DNA from: Tetrahymena elliotti 4EA
Lineage: Eukaryota; Ciliophora; Oligohymenophorea; Hymenostomatida; Tetrahymenidae
Direction: 5' to 3'
DNA: 64,000 bases
NCBI GenBank assembly: GCA_000231825.2
Contig: AFXF02001838.1
Coordinates: 57,053-121,052, forward strand
Below the pieces are notes generated by a model. That model was not told the DNA's origin and did not search any database. It worked only from the letters and a program-made list of their open reading frames with translations. How positions within the stretch are numbered: position 1 is the first letter of the stretch; each line of letters opens with the position of its first letter. Positions 13,501 through 26,495 of this stretch are shown one piece after another. The position numbers and the translations under genes were made by a program.

Positions 13501-14554
13501 TACTTTTAAAATTCTTACACATACAGATATTTTCCCATCCATTAAACATATTTTATTAATTCATTTTTCCAATTAAAAAAATATTCGTGTTTAATCCTTA
13601 ATCATAAAATAAGAGTCAGTTATTTTCTGCTTGAAAGAAGAAAGCTCTATTTTCTCACAATAAATTTACCTTTTATGATTAATTAATAAAATTATTTTTA
13701 TTTTAGAAAAGGATAATAAAGACAAGGGTGGTGAACATTTTTATGTTTCCTTCTCATTGAGCCTCCTTAATATCGACTAACTCTAAGAAAAAGATTTTAC
13801 TGAAGAATTTATCTTAAATCTTGTTGAAAAGATTAAAACTGAAGCCCCTTAGATTCATGAAAGAAAGAATATGGAAAGAAGAAAAATGGAATCTTTGGGT
13901 AAGAAGAGAAAGTATTGCAGATTCCATCCTAAAATAGATGTTGATCTTGTTTAAATTCAAAAGAAAGTTAAAAGTGAGGATCTTTCATCAGGAAGCAATC
14001 AAAACTCTACAAATTTGATCAGTGGTTTGCTTTCACTTCCTTCTATTTAATAATAACCTATTTAGCTATTAGATTCTAAAATCCTTGAAACATCCTAACC
14101 CAACCCATCTCTTAATATTAACTTAGATTTATCAGCAAAGACCTTTTAACAATAAGCTTCTTCTGCCTTAAATGGATTCAACTCTATCCCCACTGAAGCA
14201 CTTTTACTTTTATAACAATAACAATAATAATAGCAATAATAATAAACTTAATAGCAAAACCTTCTCTAATAGTAACAATAATTCATCCAAGTTACTCAAC
14301 CTAATTAATAATTAACTCTTCCTCAGTTAGCAAATCCACTTCAAAATGTTTTTATGAATGGCTAAAATTTCAGCATGAACAATCACTTGATAAATAATAA
14401 CTACTTGTAGCAATAGTAATTTTAATCTGTTGCCTAAAATCAGCTTATGAGCTTAAGCCCATAATAGTAATAGTTACTAATGATGATACAATAGTAACAA
14501 AAGCTTTAACAAAATCAATTCACTCAACCCATACAATACAAAACTGAATCTTGA
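10555..14554 (+). CDS. B-box-like zinc finger, coiled-coil and polyglutamine protein
   Basis: Two exons, 10555-11374 and 13707-14554, total 1668 nt or 555 residues. The phase matches (TAT-C joined to AA-AAG) and the sum divides by three. Residues 24-60 hold a zinc-binding array: C24, H27, C35, C40, C48, C51, H56 and H60, a B-box-like arrangement of the kind found in TRIM-type proteins. It is followed to about residue 250 by a Lys/Glu/Gln/Asn-rich segment that should form coiled coil. Exon 2 begins with a shorter ordered part containing a basic cluster (KKRKYCRFHPK). It then turns into Ser/Leu/Pro-rich sequence and glutamine tracts from about residue 443, encoded by mixed CAA/TAA/TAG. A scaffold or transcription-linked role is possible but inferred. 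The large intron is unusual; two separate genes cannot be fully excluded, though exon 2 lacks an early ATG and exon 1 lacks a TGA near its coding end. Confidence 0.7.
11375..13706 (+). other. Unusually long (2.3 kb) intron
   Basis: Starts with GTAAATAT after a phase-1 exon end and finishes with ATTTTATTTTAG. It is AT-rich throughout, and I see no coding sequence on either strand. Most other introns resolved in this window are between about 47 and 263 nt, so this one is roughly tenfold longer than the rest. Confidence 0.5.
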
Positions 14555-17286
14555 GAGAAAAAGTAAATATATGAACCACAGATAATTAAACATCACAAAT
14601 TAAAAAAAAATACTATTAATGATAAATCTATCTCATCAAATAAAAAATATTTCTTACTTTTCACCACCACTAAAATTGTCTTGATTTTCTTTCTCATAAT
14701 ATTTAATAAATACTATATATGCAAACAAACAAATTACCAATCAACAATAATAACAATAATATTAACAATAAAAACTTTAAATTGACTCTTTAATGAGTTT
14801 ATTTACAGATATATATTAACAAACTTAAAAGACTGAAATAAATTTATAAAAATAAATAATTTTTATATTTACACAAATTATATATTATTACATAGTAAGT
14901 CAGTAAGTAAGTAAATAAATAAATACATCTCATCTTTTAACACTACTTTTTATTTTCTTTACAATTCATGCATACAAAAATGAATGTGTCAAAACCAATA
15001 GCACAGACAAACTCTATTCTTAATTTGTATTTTTTGTTTTAGATTTTAGAACTCATTTACACCGTATTTCGCCAGATAAAAAATGTTTTCTTTTTTTGAA
15101 ATCAAAAAATATCTTTAAGATTATTTCTGATATGGAGTAATAAAATTGGAAAGATCGAAATATTTGTTTGCAAATTAAATATAATTTCTTTGCTGTAAAT
15201 TGATGTAATCAAGAAAAAAAATTGTTTAAAAAATATTCGATTTTTTTAATTTGAGAAATCACATATTCAAGTAAGTAAATACATTAATTTACATACTTTT
15301 TAGTCTGAATTTCAATTTTTCAAATTTTTATTTTTTTTTCCTTTTTGATTACAACGAGTGTTATCTAAAAAATAAACTAAATTACACAGGGTTTTTGATA
15401 AATTTAGATTACTTATTTTATCTAAAAATTAGTCATATAAAAAAGAAAAAGATATTATCCAATTTATAAAACTAATAATTAAATTTATTACGTCTTAAAG
15501 ATTTTGTAATTAAAAATAGGCACCACTAAATTTGTTTATTTAAAAATAGCTATTTTCTTAGTTAATAGTTTTTTATTTAATTTATGAAAATCCACTTCTA
15601 CTTAATTTTATCTCTTTGGAATAGTATTTTTGAAGAAAGAAAAACACTATTTTGTGTGTTTTTTAATTTTCAAAAACAAAAAACTCCTAATATGCTGAAA
15701 GTTCTTTTTATTACTCTTAATTAATTAAATTCAGGCTATTATTAGCTTATTTAAGTTGTTTTACTCATTTCTAGGTTCACGAAAAACTTAAATAATCATA
15801 AGATATTTCTCAATTTAGTTTACTCATACAATTAGAAGTTAATGCACAATTACTAAAATATGAATCCTTTAATTAACTAAATATTTTCTATTTTCTATAA
15901 ATCTTTTATTATTAAAGTTTTTCTTTGTTTTTTTTGAAGCAATCAGAAAATTTTTTATGATGTAAACATTTCAGATTTTCCAAATCAGATTACTAATAAT
16001 ACTCCTATTTAATTAGAAAATACTAAAGGGTATTTATATATTATTAAAAACATAAAATTAATATTACGTATTTTTTACAAGTTATGTAATCAAAAAATAG
16101 ACACAAACAAAATCTTAAAAATTAGTATTTTTCTCAAATTTAGTTCAAATAAAAATCAAAGATCATGATATCATCTATTTAAAAAAAGGAGGAGGATTTT
16201 TAATTTTCATCTTCATAAATAATAAAAATATTGTAAATTGTTTTCAAAATTACAAATATGATACTTTTATTACTTTTTATATTTATTTTTTGCTCAAATA
16301 TGTTAGTATTCTTATCAATAATGTGTCCATTTAAAACTCAAATATTGTAAACTTAACTAAATGATTGCATGTTAAAAGAATATTTTAAAAATCTAGAATA
16401 AGTTTAAGGTAATTAAATCTTAGGATTTTATTTTTTTATTTTTGGTTTTTTTTATAATTATAAATAAATATTCTTTTATCAATGTATCTAATCATAATAA
16501 TATAAAAGATTAAATTAATAATACAAAATTTATTGTAAACAGATTTAGAAAATGTTAAAATTTAACTGTTTTATTTTCAAAAAATAATCCACTCTAAAAG
16601 ATGGGATTTGAATATTAACTACAATAAAGATAGTAAAGATTTTAAAAATAATAAAATATAAACTGCATACACGAAAGTTTTATAACTTATTAGAAATATA
16701 AGAAAAACACCAATTCAGTTATTAATAAATGCTCTTTAATTTTAGAGTATATCAATTTGAAAAAACAAAATTTGTAAAATATTTAGAGATTTTATTTTGA
16801 AAGCTTAAAACAAAATGAATTAAGCTGTTGTGTTGATTTAAATTTAAATTTTATCAATTAAGAGAGCATAATTTAATATGAATAAAATAAAAATGAATTC
16901 ATTAAAAAAGATATTTTTTAATACATATTAAAGTATTCAGGGAATTATTGATAACAAATTGCTAAGATGGTGTCATTTCATGATTTCAAGTATTTTTTTC
17001 TTACTGATTTTCATTATTAATTAAATAAGTCTTGAAAAAATGATTAATTATTTAAGAATGATAATCACATGTATTTTAATTTCTATAAGCTTTAAAATGA
17101 AATAAAAAAACTATTAATGTATTATTTTTTAAAGTTATTGTAGCTATTTATTTGTGCATCAATAATCAATTAAAAGAAAATAAAAAAAGAGACATTTAAT
17201 TATTAATTTTAATTTAATTGAGTGAGATATAGAATAATAAATCTTACATAATTCAATTATTTCTAGTAGAAATTAACAAACAGACA
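14555..17286. other. AT-rich intergenic region
   Basis: About 2.7 kb between two same-strand genes. Contains a short (GTAA)n/(ATAA)n microsatellite near 14895. No coding frame or RNA gene was recognised. Confidence 0.55.
14895..14925. repeat. GTAA/ATAA microsatellite
   Basis: Consecutive GTAA units grade into ATAA units over about 30 bp in the 3' flank of the polyglutamine gene. Confidence 0.6.
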
Positions 17287-19994
17287 ATGAATAGTCAGGA
17301 TGAAATAAAAGAGGATTCTTTTTCTATTACTAAAAAGAAATACAAATCTCTAGATTGTGTTTTGTCACCCATAGTTACAAGGAAAAAGTAGGATAGTTTG
17401 AACTCGTTTTAAGCAGGAATTTAAGAAGATTAAAATTCAACTACAATTCCTGAATCTTCATTTATGCATAATTGTAATGAGACTATGAATAAATAGTAAC
17501 ATATAATTTTTCATCATTAACGCTAAAAAGAAAACTCTCTTCAAAGGAAGATAGAAAAAATTTAATCTTTACTACAAAATAACATTGGAACTAGCTCTAA
17601 CCAAAGTTTAGTTTAGTAACGGTTAGATGATTTAAAAAATAAATCATTTTAGAATAAGCCTATCATGTAAAAGTATTAGAAAATAGGAGATTTTTTATTG
17701 GACAAAGATGAATAGTTTAACTCAAAATAGAAAGATAAATTATAGATTTTTATTCAATAAGGAACTCACAAAAGAAGTTTTACAAATACTCTTTATTCTA
17801 CTAATAAAATTTAGAAAATATTTAAAAATTATAATGAGTAACATTATCTTAGTAGTGCTAAATAATCCAAAAATTCAAGTATACATCAAGAATCTACAAA
17901 AATTGAAATCAATAAAAAATAAAATATTAACAAGTAAGATGTTGAAAGGAAAGCAGTAGATTTTTGTGATATATTTTTTGAAAGCATGTAGAGAGATGCA
18001 GAAAGATAGCTAAAGAGTAATGTAATATAAGTTATTTATTTTTATACTAAGGAATATTCTATATTAAATTTAAAAAAGAGTGATAAATCAAAATCTATTA
18101 TGTAATTGCTAGAAACAAATTGTGAAAAAACTCTTACAATCTTAAATCAGCTCATTCTCATTTTATAAGAATGTATTTCTATGTCCAAGAATAGTACTTT
18201 ATTAGACGAGAAATTGTCTTTGTGTTTAAATATATCAAATAGCTCCAAAATTTCATAGCTTATGCTCATTTTCTAAAAATTGCAAGGAAAGGTTAGTTTT
18301 TACTACAACGACCTATTGAAGTGTATTAGGATGATGAAGATATGTAAAAACTTTTCTTAATTATTTGGTGCTCTAAAATTCAAAATAAGTTGTTACAAGT
18401 ATATTGGTTTAGGATTTTAAAGGCTTAGTAAACCAAAGGTTGCACTTGTTTATTTTATTAAGTAATACTTTTACAATGCTGCATTTATTTAATATAAAAT
18501 ATTCTTTTTCCCTTAATATTCTTTTAAAAAAGTGTTGAATAAATTTATTTTAGAATATTTAATATGAATATTTTTTTAACACTTAAAACATTTTAAATTC
18601 AAAGGATGCTCAGATAATCATGGCTTCTAAAGTAAGAAGATCAAGAAATAAACTCATATGATTTTATAGGAATGAGCTATTTTTATTTAGGGAGTATAGA
18701 AAAGGCTTATTAATATCACTAGGTGATGATAGATGGAATAAAAACAGATGAAGAAGTTAAGAAAATTTCAAATAGTATGCTCAAGAATAGGAAATATTCA
18801 AACTATCCTACTCTGTAAAATATTAGAGTTGTTCAAGAAATAAACGAAGGGTAGTCTATGTAGAAAACCATAAAAAAAACAAAGATTATCAACCCATAAT
18901 TTTAGTTGTCTTAGCAAGAATGGAGTGAAAATATAAGCTCTAGTGAAGATGAATTCGAGCTTCCCCAAATGTAAATTGCTGTTAAAAATGCAGAAGAATA
19001 AACTCTTTAGAAAAAATTTTTAAATATACCATGGAACGATAGATTTACATAAGCTCAAATCCATAAATTGGAGTTAGCTTAAGAAATGAATTATAACAAA
19101 TCTCCTATTGGATTAATATTTAAAAACTAGTCAATTGCTAATTCAACAATTTCAAATAACAAAGCTTAATTGGTGGTTGGGCCATATGCCAACAAACTTT
19201 ATAATTAAGAATTGAGCTCAACATATTCTTCCAGATAAAGAATAAGTCATTAAACACCTAATAGAGAGTTTTTTAACTACCACTCTTAGCTTTAGCAAAT
19301 TAAAGAATAAACTCAATTAAACCTTAACAAATAACCATACAGTAAAATAGTTGATTCTATTGAACTAGCTAACCATATAATTGTAATAAAAAACTTAAAA
19401 AAAGTTAAAGAATCATTAAAAATCCTTATTCCTTATTTAAATGAAAAGTTGTAAAATTTAAAATAATAAAACTTTTAAACTCCAAAATAAAATAATTTAA
19501 CCTAACTAAGTATTAGTAACTAGTCTTATCTTAGCATAAGAAACTGCTAGTCTTCCAAAAATTTTAATCTGAACCCCTTAAATTAAACTGATTAACTCAT
19601 AGATAATTAATCTAATAGAAGTTTTAAGTAATAAGAAGATAAGCTAAAATTACTTTTTCAAGGAGGTAAAACTTAAACCAGAAATAATAACAATAAATCC
19701 CATAATCTTAGCTTAAATTATAGTCAGATTCCTCAGAATGAGAACAAATAAGTAAAGAATTTAAGAGTAATAATTAATAATATCAATAAAAATAAAATTT
19801 AGAATAAAGTTAATTTTGAACAAAGTTCAAATTTCTGTGAGAGTCCAAAAAATAACACTTCAATTTTATCACTTTTTACTAAATTTAAAAATTAGAATTA
19901 TTTACAATCACAAATACTAAAGAATATGAGTATCAACAAAAGCAAACCTAATTCATCCTTTAGTCAGTCACAAAAAAATTCTGGATTTATGTGA
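17287..19994 (+). CDS. Tetratricopeptide-repeat (TPR) protein
   Basis: Two exons, 17287-18461 and 18605-19994, give 2565 nt or 854 residues. The 143-nt intron (GTAATAC...TTCAAAG) interrupts a TPR helix, and removing it restores the motif YFIK-MLRQSWLL followed by INSYDFIGMSYFYLGSIEKAYQYH. That is the pattern of ciliate TPR proteins, in which short A/B helix pairs end in Y-F-Y-L-G-D/S-x-x-K-A. The N-terminal third is disordered (Ser, Asn, Gln, Lys). TPR-type helices occupy roughly residues 290-450. The C-terminal half is again Asn/Gln/Ser-rich and basic. TPRs mediate protein-protein contacts, so a scaffold or assembly role is likely; partners cannot be told from context. The start ATG is the first in frame after an AT-rich leader. 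Confidence 0.8.
18462..18604 (+). other. Intron within the TPR gene
   Basis: 143 nt, GTAATACT to TTCAAAG. Its removal joins the two TPR half-repeats in frame (AA|G codon). Confidence 0.65.
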
Positions 19995-20805
19995 AAAAAA
20001 ATATCTAAAATATCAGACAAAAATTTTTGTAAAATAATAATGTAGCAAATTATTTATATATTTTAAAATATTTCAACTAATTAGTTAAAAAAATTAATTT
20101 AAATTATTTATTAAGATTCTCAATTTCTTATCAAACAAGAAACAATTTAACTTATTCCAAATTAAATTAATTGAATGAATCAGTGATAAATGAAAATGAA
20201 AATAAAAATAATTCCAAAGAAAAAAATACAATAAAATAATTTATAAATCAAATAATAGTCATATTAAAATAAATTGTAACTATGAGAGACAGACAGATAG
20301 ATGGATATTTGTTTGTTTGGGGGTATCTTTTTTATTTAGTTTATTTGTTTTTATGTGTTTATGAGTTGTTTATACTGAGTTCAATAACCTAAATCTTCAA
20401 ATCTTTAATAATGGCTCGAGCTATTAAAAAATCAAATAATTATGTATGCAAATACTTGAAATATGATAAAAATAAAGAAATTGTTTGAAAAAAGATAATA
20501 AATAATGATTGAAGAGTGCATTAAGATTAGAAATAAGGTAAATAGGATCTGCTTCTAGATATTAAAGAAAAAAGCAATTAAAGGGAAAATAAAGGAAACA
20601 AAATATTAAAAGAAATAAGAAGAAAATAAATTAAATATAAAATAATATAAAAAGGAAAGATATAATATGGCTCTCTTTTTCATGGCTAACACAGCCATTT
20701 CAGTACCTTCAGTACTTGATACTTCCCCTTGTAATAGAATTATTTGAAGAATTAAGAATTAAAATATTAAAGCATTCATAAATTATCAAAAAAGGTATGA
20801 AATAG
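19995..20805. other. Intergenic region with a purine-rich 5' flank
   Basis: AT-rich spacer. From about 20450 it becomes purine-rich just upstream of the small CX9C gene. A short ATG frame at 20668 (M-A-L-F-F-M-A-N-T-A) has coding-like codons and could be an extra first exon of that gene, joined by a GTACC or GTACTT donor. That donor is atypical here, so I left it out of the model. Confidence 0.4.
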
Positions 20806-21628
20806 ATGTTGTCTTACGAAGATTGCGTTCTTGAGTATATTTTTAATTATTTTTAACAATAGCATATTCCCATTCGAATGCCTTAAACTAAAAAATGCTT
20901 CCATTTTTCATAAGCATCGAATTATCTTTGCCATTGTTTAATTATCAATAATTGGAGCATGCTTATCTAATTTTTCATTAAAAAGTGCCAACGTTCCTCA
21001 ATAAGAAGTTGTCCATCCTTAATGGCCCACTATCTGGCCTCGTCTTCTTACCGACGGTAAATTACTCGTAAACTGAATTTTGTTAATTTTATATAGCAAA
21101 AATATTTTCAAAAGATATGGCGATTAACTTTATTTTAATAATAATTTAACTATAGGATTTCGATAAGGTGCCCTTCCACCCTGAGAATATTTACAACTAC
21201 ACATAGTAAAGCATTTATTTATTGAAAAATTAAAAGAAAATCAAATTCCATCTCTGTTGAAATAAATGCAATTAGATATCCATAATCATGCCTGCCTTCT
21301 AAAACAAATAAGCATAAAATGATGATAAAAAGTGAATATAAATGTTATAGCTTCAATATAAATTAAATCTAAATAAGCATATTTTCACTAGAGACCAAGA
21401 ATTTGCTTGCTTACATTTCCACTTTTACAAAAAATTTTATTTATAAATATTTTATTTACTTTAAAAAGTATGAGACCCCTTACTAAAAAGAATAAGCAAT
21501 ATTTGTATGAATGCGAAGAAGAAAGATTCGTTTATAAAGCTTGTCTTAGAAAGGTTATTTCATTGAAGAAGAGTGATAAGCATACTTCTTGGGATACTGC
21601 CGAAATTTCCAACTTACAACTCACATGA
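20806..21628 (+). CDS. Small CX9C-motif protein, possibly mitochondrial
   Basis: Four exons (20806-20834, 20986-21067, 21156-21205, 21469-21628) sum to 321 nt, 106 residues. Introns are 151, 88 and 263 nt, all GTA...AG, and all phases agree. The exons are clearly richer in GC than the flanks and use C-ending codons (AAC, TTC, TAC, ATC, ACC), typical of strongly expressed genes. Central residues 20-53 are Trp/Pro/aromatic-rich (HPQWPTIWPRLL, VPFHPENIYNY). The C-terminal part has C69 and C79 spaced CX9C (YECEEERFVYKACLRK), plus Cys7 near the start. CX9C pairs are the hallmark of CHCH proteins imported into the mitochondrial intermembrane space and of some respiratory complex subunits, but those usually have two such motifs and only one is visible here. 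A respiratory-chain subunit is a guess from composition and motif. Confidence 0.65.
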
Positions 21629-22233
21629 TTTTAAACAAATTTACAATTTTCATCCATCATCCATCATCTTAAATGCTTGGAAATTAGAAATCTAAGAAAG
21701 ATCTTTGTTCTTTATTCAAATATCAATTGTACTAACAAATGTAATGTAAAGAAGAGTATACTTTCATGTTTCTGCCTAGCATTTTGTTTAATTGGATATT
21801 ATTGACAATATTTCATTCATCAAAAATTCATTTTCAATCTCCAGAGCAATTAATTTCTCAATTAAAATAAATCTTTTTAAATGCTTTTTAAAAAAGATAT
21901 TTAATAACTTATATTCAACAAACAAATTTTATAATAATAAAATAATTAGCAATCCATGAATTACTGCAGCAGTTTTTAAAAATATTTAAAAATATTATTT
22001 ATAATAAAACAAATTTGATAAAAATCCACCTAAAAGAATAATTAAAGAAGAAGATTGAGTTTTGTTAAAATATTAAAAAAGTATTTATTTTTAGTCAGTG
22101 ATTATCTTATTTTTATTATTTTAAAATATGCTGATTTATGGACATAAATATTTAATAACAACTCAAATGTTTCATTTTTTTCAAATATTTCATTTTTGTA
22201 AGCATATTTTAAAATTTTATATATGGCGATTAT
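21629..22233. other. Intergenic region between convergent genes
   Basis: About 600 bp of AT-rich DNA that should hold the 3' untranslated regions of both convergent neighbours. Nothing else was recognised. Confidence 0.5.
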
Positions 22234-23202
22234 TCATTTTGATGAATTTAAGAGTTTATTTTTATTGTATATTTTGATAGTATGTAAATCTTATTAAATG
22301 CTTTCTAGTCTCGCTTTTTGTGATTAATATGGATTTGTTTCTTAGTAGAGATGTAGATATCCAACCAATAATACTTTCAAAGCATAAGCATATTTACTAA
22401 TTTATTTTAATTTATCATCATCTATTTATTTATTGTGTTAAAATATAATTTTCATTCTAAGAATTATATCTTTTGGTATATCAGAGACTTAGACTTCTTT
22501 GCATTCTTGAATAATTTCAAGATAATATTAAGGAGAGTATTTTTTGATTTCTTTATTCTTTTCAATTACATTTTTACCAATTATCTAATGGGTTATGCTT
22601 CTTATTTCTTTTATATATTCTGACTTATCTTTTAGCAAGTAAAAATTGTCAGCATCATTTAAATTTAAGCAAAATATTAAATCATGTCCCAAACTGACTT
22701 TCTTATAAGCTCTCACATATCTTGTATGTGTTGATTCGGACTCCATCTAACTTTTCACAGAAATTTCCAGTTGACTTCTTTCAAGAGCTAAAATTGGGAT
22801 TTAAATTGAAATATAATTATCAATCAGCAGTCTCCATGACTTACAAGTTAATCTAATTGAAAGCAAGTACTTAAATGAGCAATATTAAAAGATTAAATTC
22901 ATTTAATTTTTACCTAAGTAATTATTTATATTACCTTTTTGATTGATTTATTTTGCTTCCTATAAATCATCATTTTTTCTTTGGATTTAGGATTTAGAGT
23001 CTCCTAATGTATTTACAATTGGCTTGCATTTATCAGCCTGCTATCTCTAAGTTGAATCAGATTGGAGGTTATGTCTGTCTTATTTCTTATTTTAAGGATC
23101 TACTATTTTATTTGAGGTGTTTATACTTTTTTTGTGCAATAGAACGTTCTCTGTTGGTAGTTTACTTTTATTAACCAATCTTTAATTATAGTTGATATTC
23201 AT
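22234..23202 (-). CDS. Hypothetical protein, 273 residues
   Basis: Two exons on the minus strand, 22935-23202 and 22234-22787, joined across a 147-nt intron (GTAATAT...ATTTTAG). The phase-1 junction (AAA-G|CT) matches and the total of 822 nt divides by three. Residues 1-85 are polar and disordered with many Asn, Gln, Lys and Ser. From about residue 100 to the end the sequence is denser in Leu, Ile, Tyr and charged residues and probably helical (LIFCLNLNDADNFYLL, YAYALKVLLVGYLHLY). No signal peptide, clear membrane segment or catalytic motif was seen. I do not recognise the family. Exon GC is well above the flanking DNA, and splice phase supports a real gene. A shorter alternative start at 22900-22902 lies inside the intron and is less likely. 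Confidence 0.6.
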
Positions 23203-26200
23203 GGTTTTGCAATATCTACTTCAGTATATTTTTTAATTTGTGAATTTTAAACTTTTTACACAATCAACAATTAAGTAAATTGTTAAATCGAAAATGCTAG
23301 TAAGTAAAAATCAATATTTTTGTAAATCAAATTTTATTCTAAAATTCTAAATTACAGTAACCCAATAATAAACAGTGATTAAAATTATATTTTTAAAAGT
23401 GATAAGATATTTTCTTCATTTGAACAAAATTAAAAAGAAGAATTAATTTATATGATTCATAAAAATCAATAAATCCTTTTAAAAAAATTTGAGGTAAAAA
23501 ATATTTAATTTGAAGAATTAGAATAAAAACTCGAACATAAATAATATTTGATTTTGGATTATTATTAACTAACTTATTTTATATTAACAAATTATTTATT
23601 CTATTTATCAAAAAATACTTAAAAGTTAATGAAAAAAATATTTTTTTTTTGAGATATTAATTTTAAAGAATTTCTCTGTTTACTATTGATACATTTTTAT
23701 TGAAAATTTTAGATAAAAAGAAAAAGATTGATTGATTCTTATCTTAATTATATATATTTTAAGTGATTCATCAATTATAAATATTTTTAACTGTTCACAG
23801 ATTATATTATTGATCCTTGAATTTTTAAAGCAATATTTAAAGATTTGCTTGAAAAACAATAAAGGAAGTAATAAAATTATTACCAAAAAATTTAATTAAC
23901 TTTATTTTTGAATTATTAATTTATTTTAGGATAACTAATTTACTTTACCACATTGATAAAATTGATAAATATTAACTGCTAATACAATAAATTTATGAAA
24001 TGAAATTAAAAAACATTTATTCTAATCACAGATAAAAATCATTGCCCAATTTTAATGAAAATGACAAAGTAAATTAGATATCCTTTTACAGATTGATATT
24101 TAATTTCATAGAAAAATTTAAATGCTGAAAATAATAAAAACCACAAATTTATTAAAAATGTTCATTTCATTAACATAAATTATGATGATGAAAAATATTA
24201 GTTAAATGGATTGTTTTTTTTTTATCAAAATGACAATTTGTTCAAATCACCTCATCAAAAATCATTTTAAGCAAATTTTAAACGTCATTTATGATTTGTA
24301 TTGGCATTTTCATTAAAGACAACAAAATTTTTTATTGAAAATTCCTCAAACTTTCTTTTCTTTTTCAAAAATAGAGATAGTCAATTTCATAACAAACTAT
24401 TCAAACCAATCTAAAACTATTGATAGGTATGTTTAAAGTATTCTCTTAATTTAGAACACATATATAAATTCTATAAGCAGGAGGAATAAAAAGAATAAAT
24501 ATTAATTGCGATATTATTATGAAAGTATTCTTGTGATGAATTAAAAAAATAAATTATTTTTAATATAATTAGAAATAAAAATAAATAAATTTTAATTAAA
24601 TTATTAACAAAAATTGAAGAATAGGGAAATTTTTTTAGAGAAGAAGTTTCGATCATTAAGGAATTACAATTTTACATTAGAAAGTTGTATTTTAATTTGA
24701 GAATGAAGTTTAAAAGATAAAATTGTTAAAGCATCAATTTTTCAATTTTGAAAAATTTTTCAGTAAAAAAAGGAAAGAAATGTATTCCATATAAATTTTG
24801 AGAGCAATATTAAAAAACAGACATTATAAAATTATAAATATCTTGATAAATCAGATGAATTTCATATATGCTTCTTTAAGAATATATAGCTTAGATAGGC
24901 ATTTTCAGATTTAAAAAATAGTGATTGTTAATTAGATTATTTACAGCAATTACAATAAGCAGTTTAAACAACTTTAATTACCTATTCATTCATGAATAGA
25001 TTTTTTACTTTTGAATAATTCTTATTTAGAAATTGAGATTAGTTATTCAATTGAATAAATTCATATTGTTAATGTGAAATGTTCTTGTTTATTCTCTTCA
25101 ACTTACTTTATTTTTTAAATGATTTTTTGAATAAGATAAAAGGATAATTTATGAGAAAAATATTCATAGTTTTTAATATTTTAGTTTTTGAAATATAAAA
25201 TAAAAATACAAGGAGATTTGATGCTTTGATTGAGTAAGTTAATAATTCTTGATTGGGGAATAACAAATAATTTTCTTTTATTTATCTTTTAAGTGGAATC
25301 AAAGTGAAAGGGAAATTTTTTGACAAAGACATGATAAAAATACGTGTTTTTGTTTACTTAATATTGAATTTATTAACTTTTATTTATTAAAAACAAATTT
25401 CTAAAACCAAGGGAAACATTATTTTTCTTCATTTTTAATGATCATTAGTTAAAATATCATTCAAAAGATTATTATTAGTAAAATTCAAAATTAAACATAA
25501 ATAAAATAAAGATGTCAGATTGTTTTTTTTTTATGAATTTAAGATGAGAAAAAAAGAGAAAGGCTTAAAAATATAATATCAATGTAAAGAAGATACTTTT
25601 AAAGAAAAATGTAGGAATAACTTTAAGTTTAATTATTGAATAGTTATTAATAAGAAAGAGATCTTTGTAAGAAGTTAATAATTATAAAGGTTCAAAAGAT
25701 GATTATATAAGTATATATATTTAATGTTTGATTATGTTAAGAGCGATAATTTTAGAACTGTTTGATTTTTAAGATTGGTTATTTTGATTAAATAATGGAG
25801 CTATGAAGGTAGATTTTAGGTAAAATAATTGCTCTTGTGCTGAAGGGAACAATTTAAAAAGATATAGCAAGTATTAAAAGATTGCTGTATGTTAGTTTTA
25901 TTTAAATATACTGACTGATATAATTATTAGACTATTTATCACAAATTTAATAATACATTGAATAATTAGATCTTTTTTACTTTTGCTTTAATTATTCTTA
26001 AGGTTTTCTATCAATCTATCCCTTCCAAATAGAGATGTGAATTTTATTTATTTCAGAAGTTAGATTAGTTCCTAAATTTTAAAAATAAATTTCATTCAAT
26101 TAAGCTTGACTGCAATTTTTACCTTTACCTAAATTTTACCCAAAACTCTTTTTTTTGTAATAGTCTCTTGTTATTGAATGAGAGGATTGATTGATTTGAA

Positions 26201-26495
26201 TAATATTGATTACTTACGATAGATACTCTTTATTTAGTTAATTGTATAAATATTTTCAAAAATACTTGCATAAGAATATAAATAATATTTCTGTATTAGT
26301 TAAATTAAGCGTTAATAATATTTTATAATTGAATTTTAATTTATAAAAGTTTTGGTGTAGGTTCTTAATATATAGGTTTTCATTTTCTTTTTTTCCTGAT
26401 AAATTCAATGTTAATTTTGTTCGTTTTGTGTTTTAAATTGATTAATTAATGATTATTTGATATCTAATAAGTCTTTAAATTTTACTCGTCTATTC
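23203..26495. other. AT-rich intergenic region
   Basis: About 3.3 kb between two minus-strand genes, mostly above 80% A+T. A slightly GC-richer patch lies around 25740-25880, but its frames are short and I could not build a gene. No RNA gene or repeat family was recognised. Confidence 0.5.

Noticed and set aside
17708..17959. Plus-strand frame with its own ATG inside the TPR gene
   Set aside because: It is out of phase with the TPR exon that spans it, which stays open for 391 codons under the ciliate code.
22435..22623. Plus-strand Phe-rich frame resembling a membrane peptide
   Set aside because: It lies opposite the 3' exon of the minus-strand 273-residue gene, whose splice phase and composition are much better.
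24225..24260. GTTCAAATC sequence like a tRNA T-loop
   Set aside because: No matching acceptor, D or anticodon stem can be drawn around it; no tRNA was found elsewhere either.
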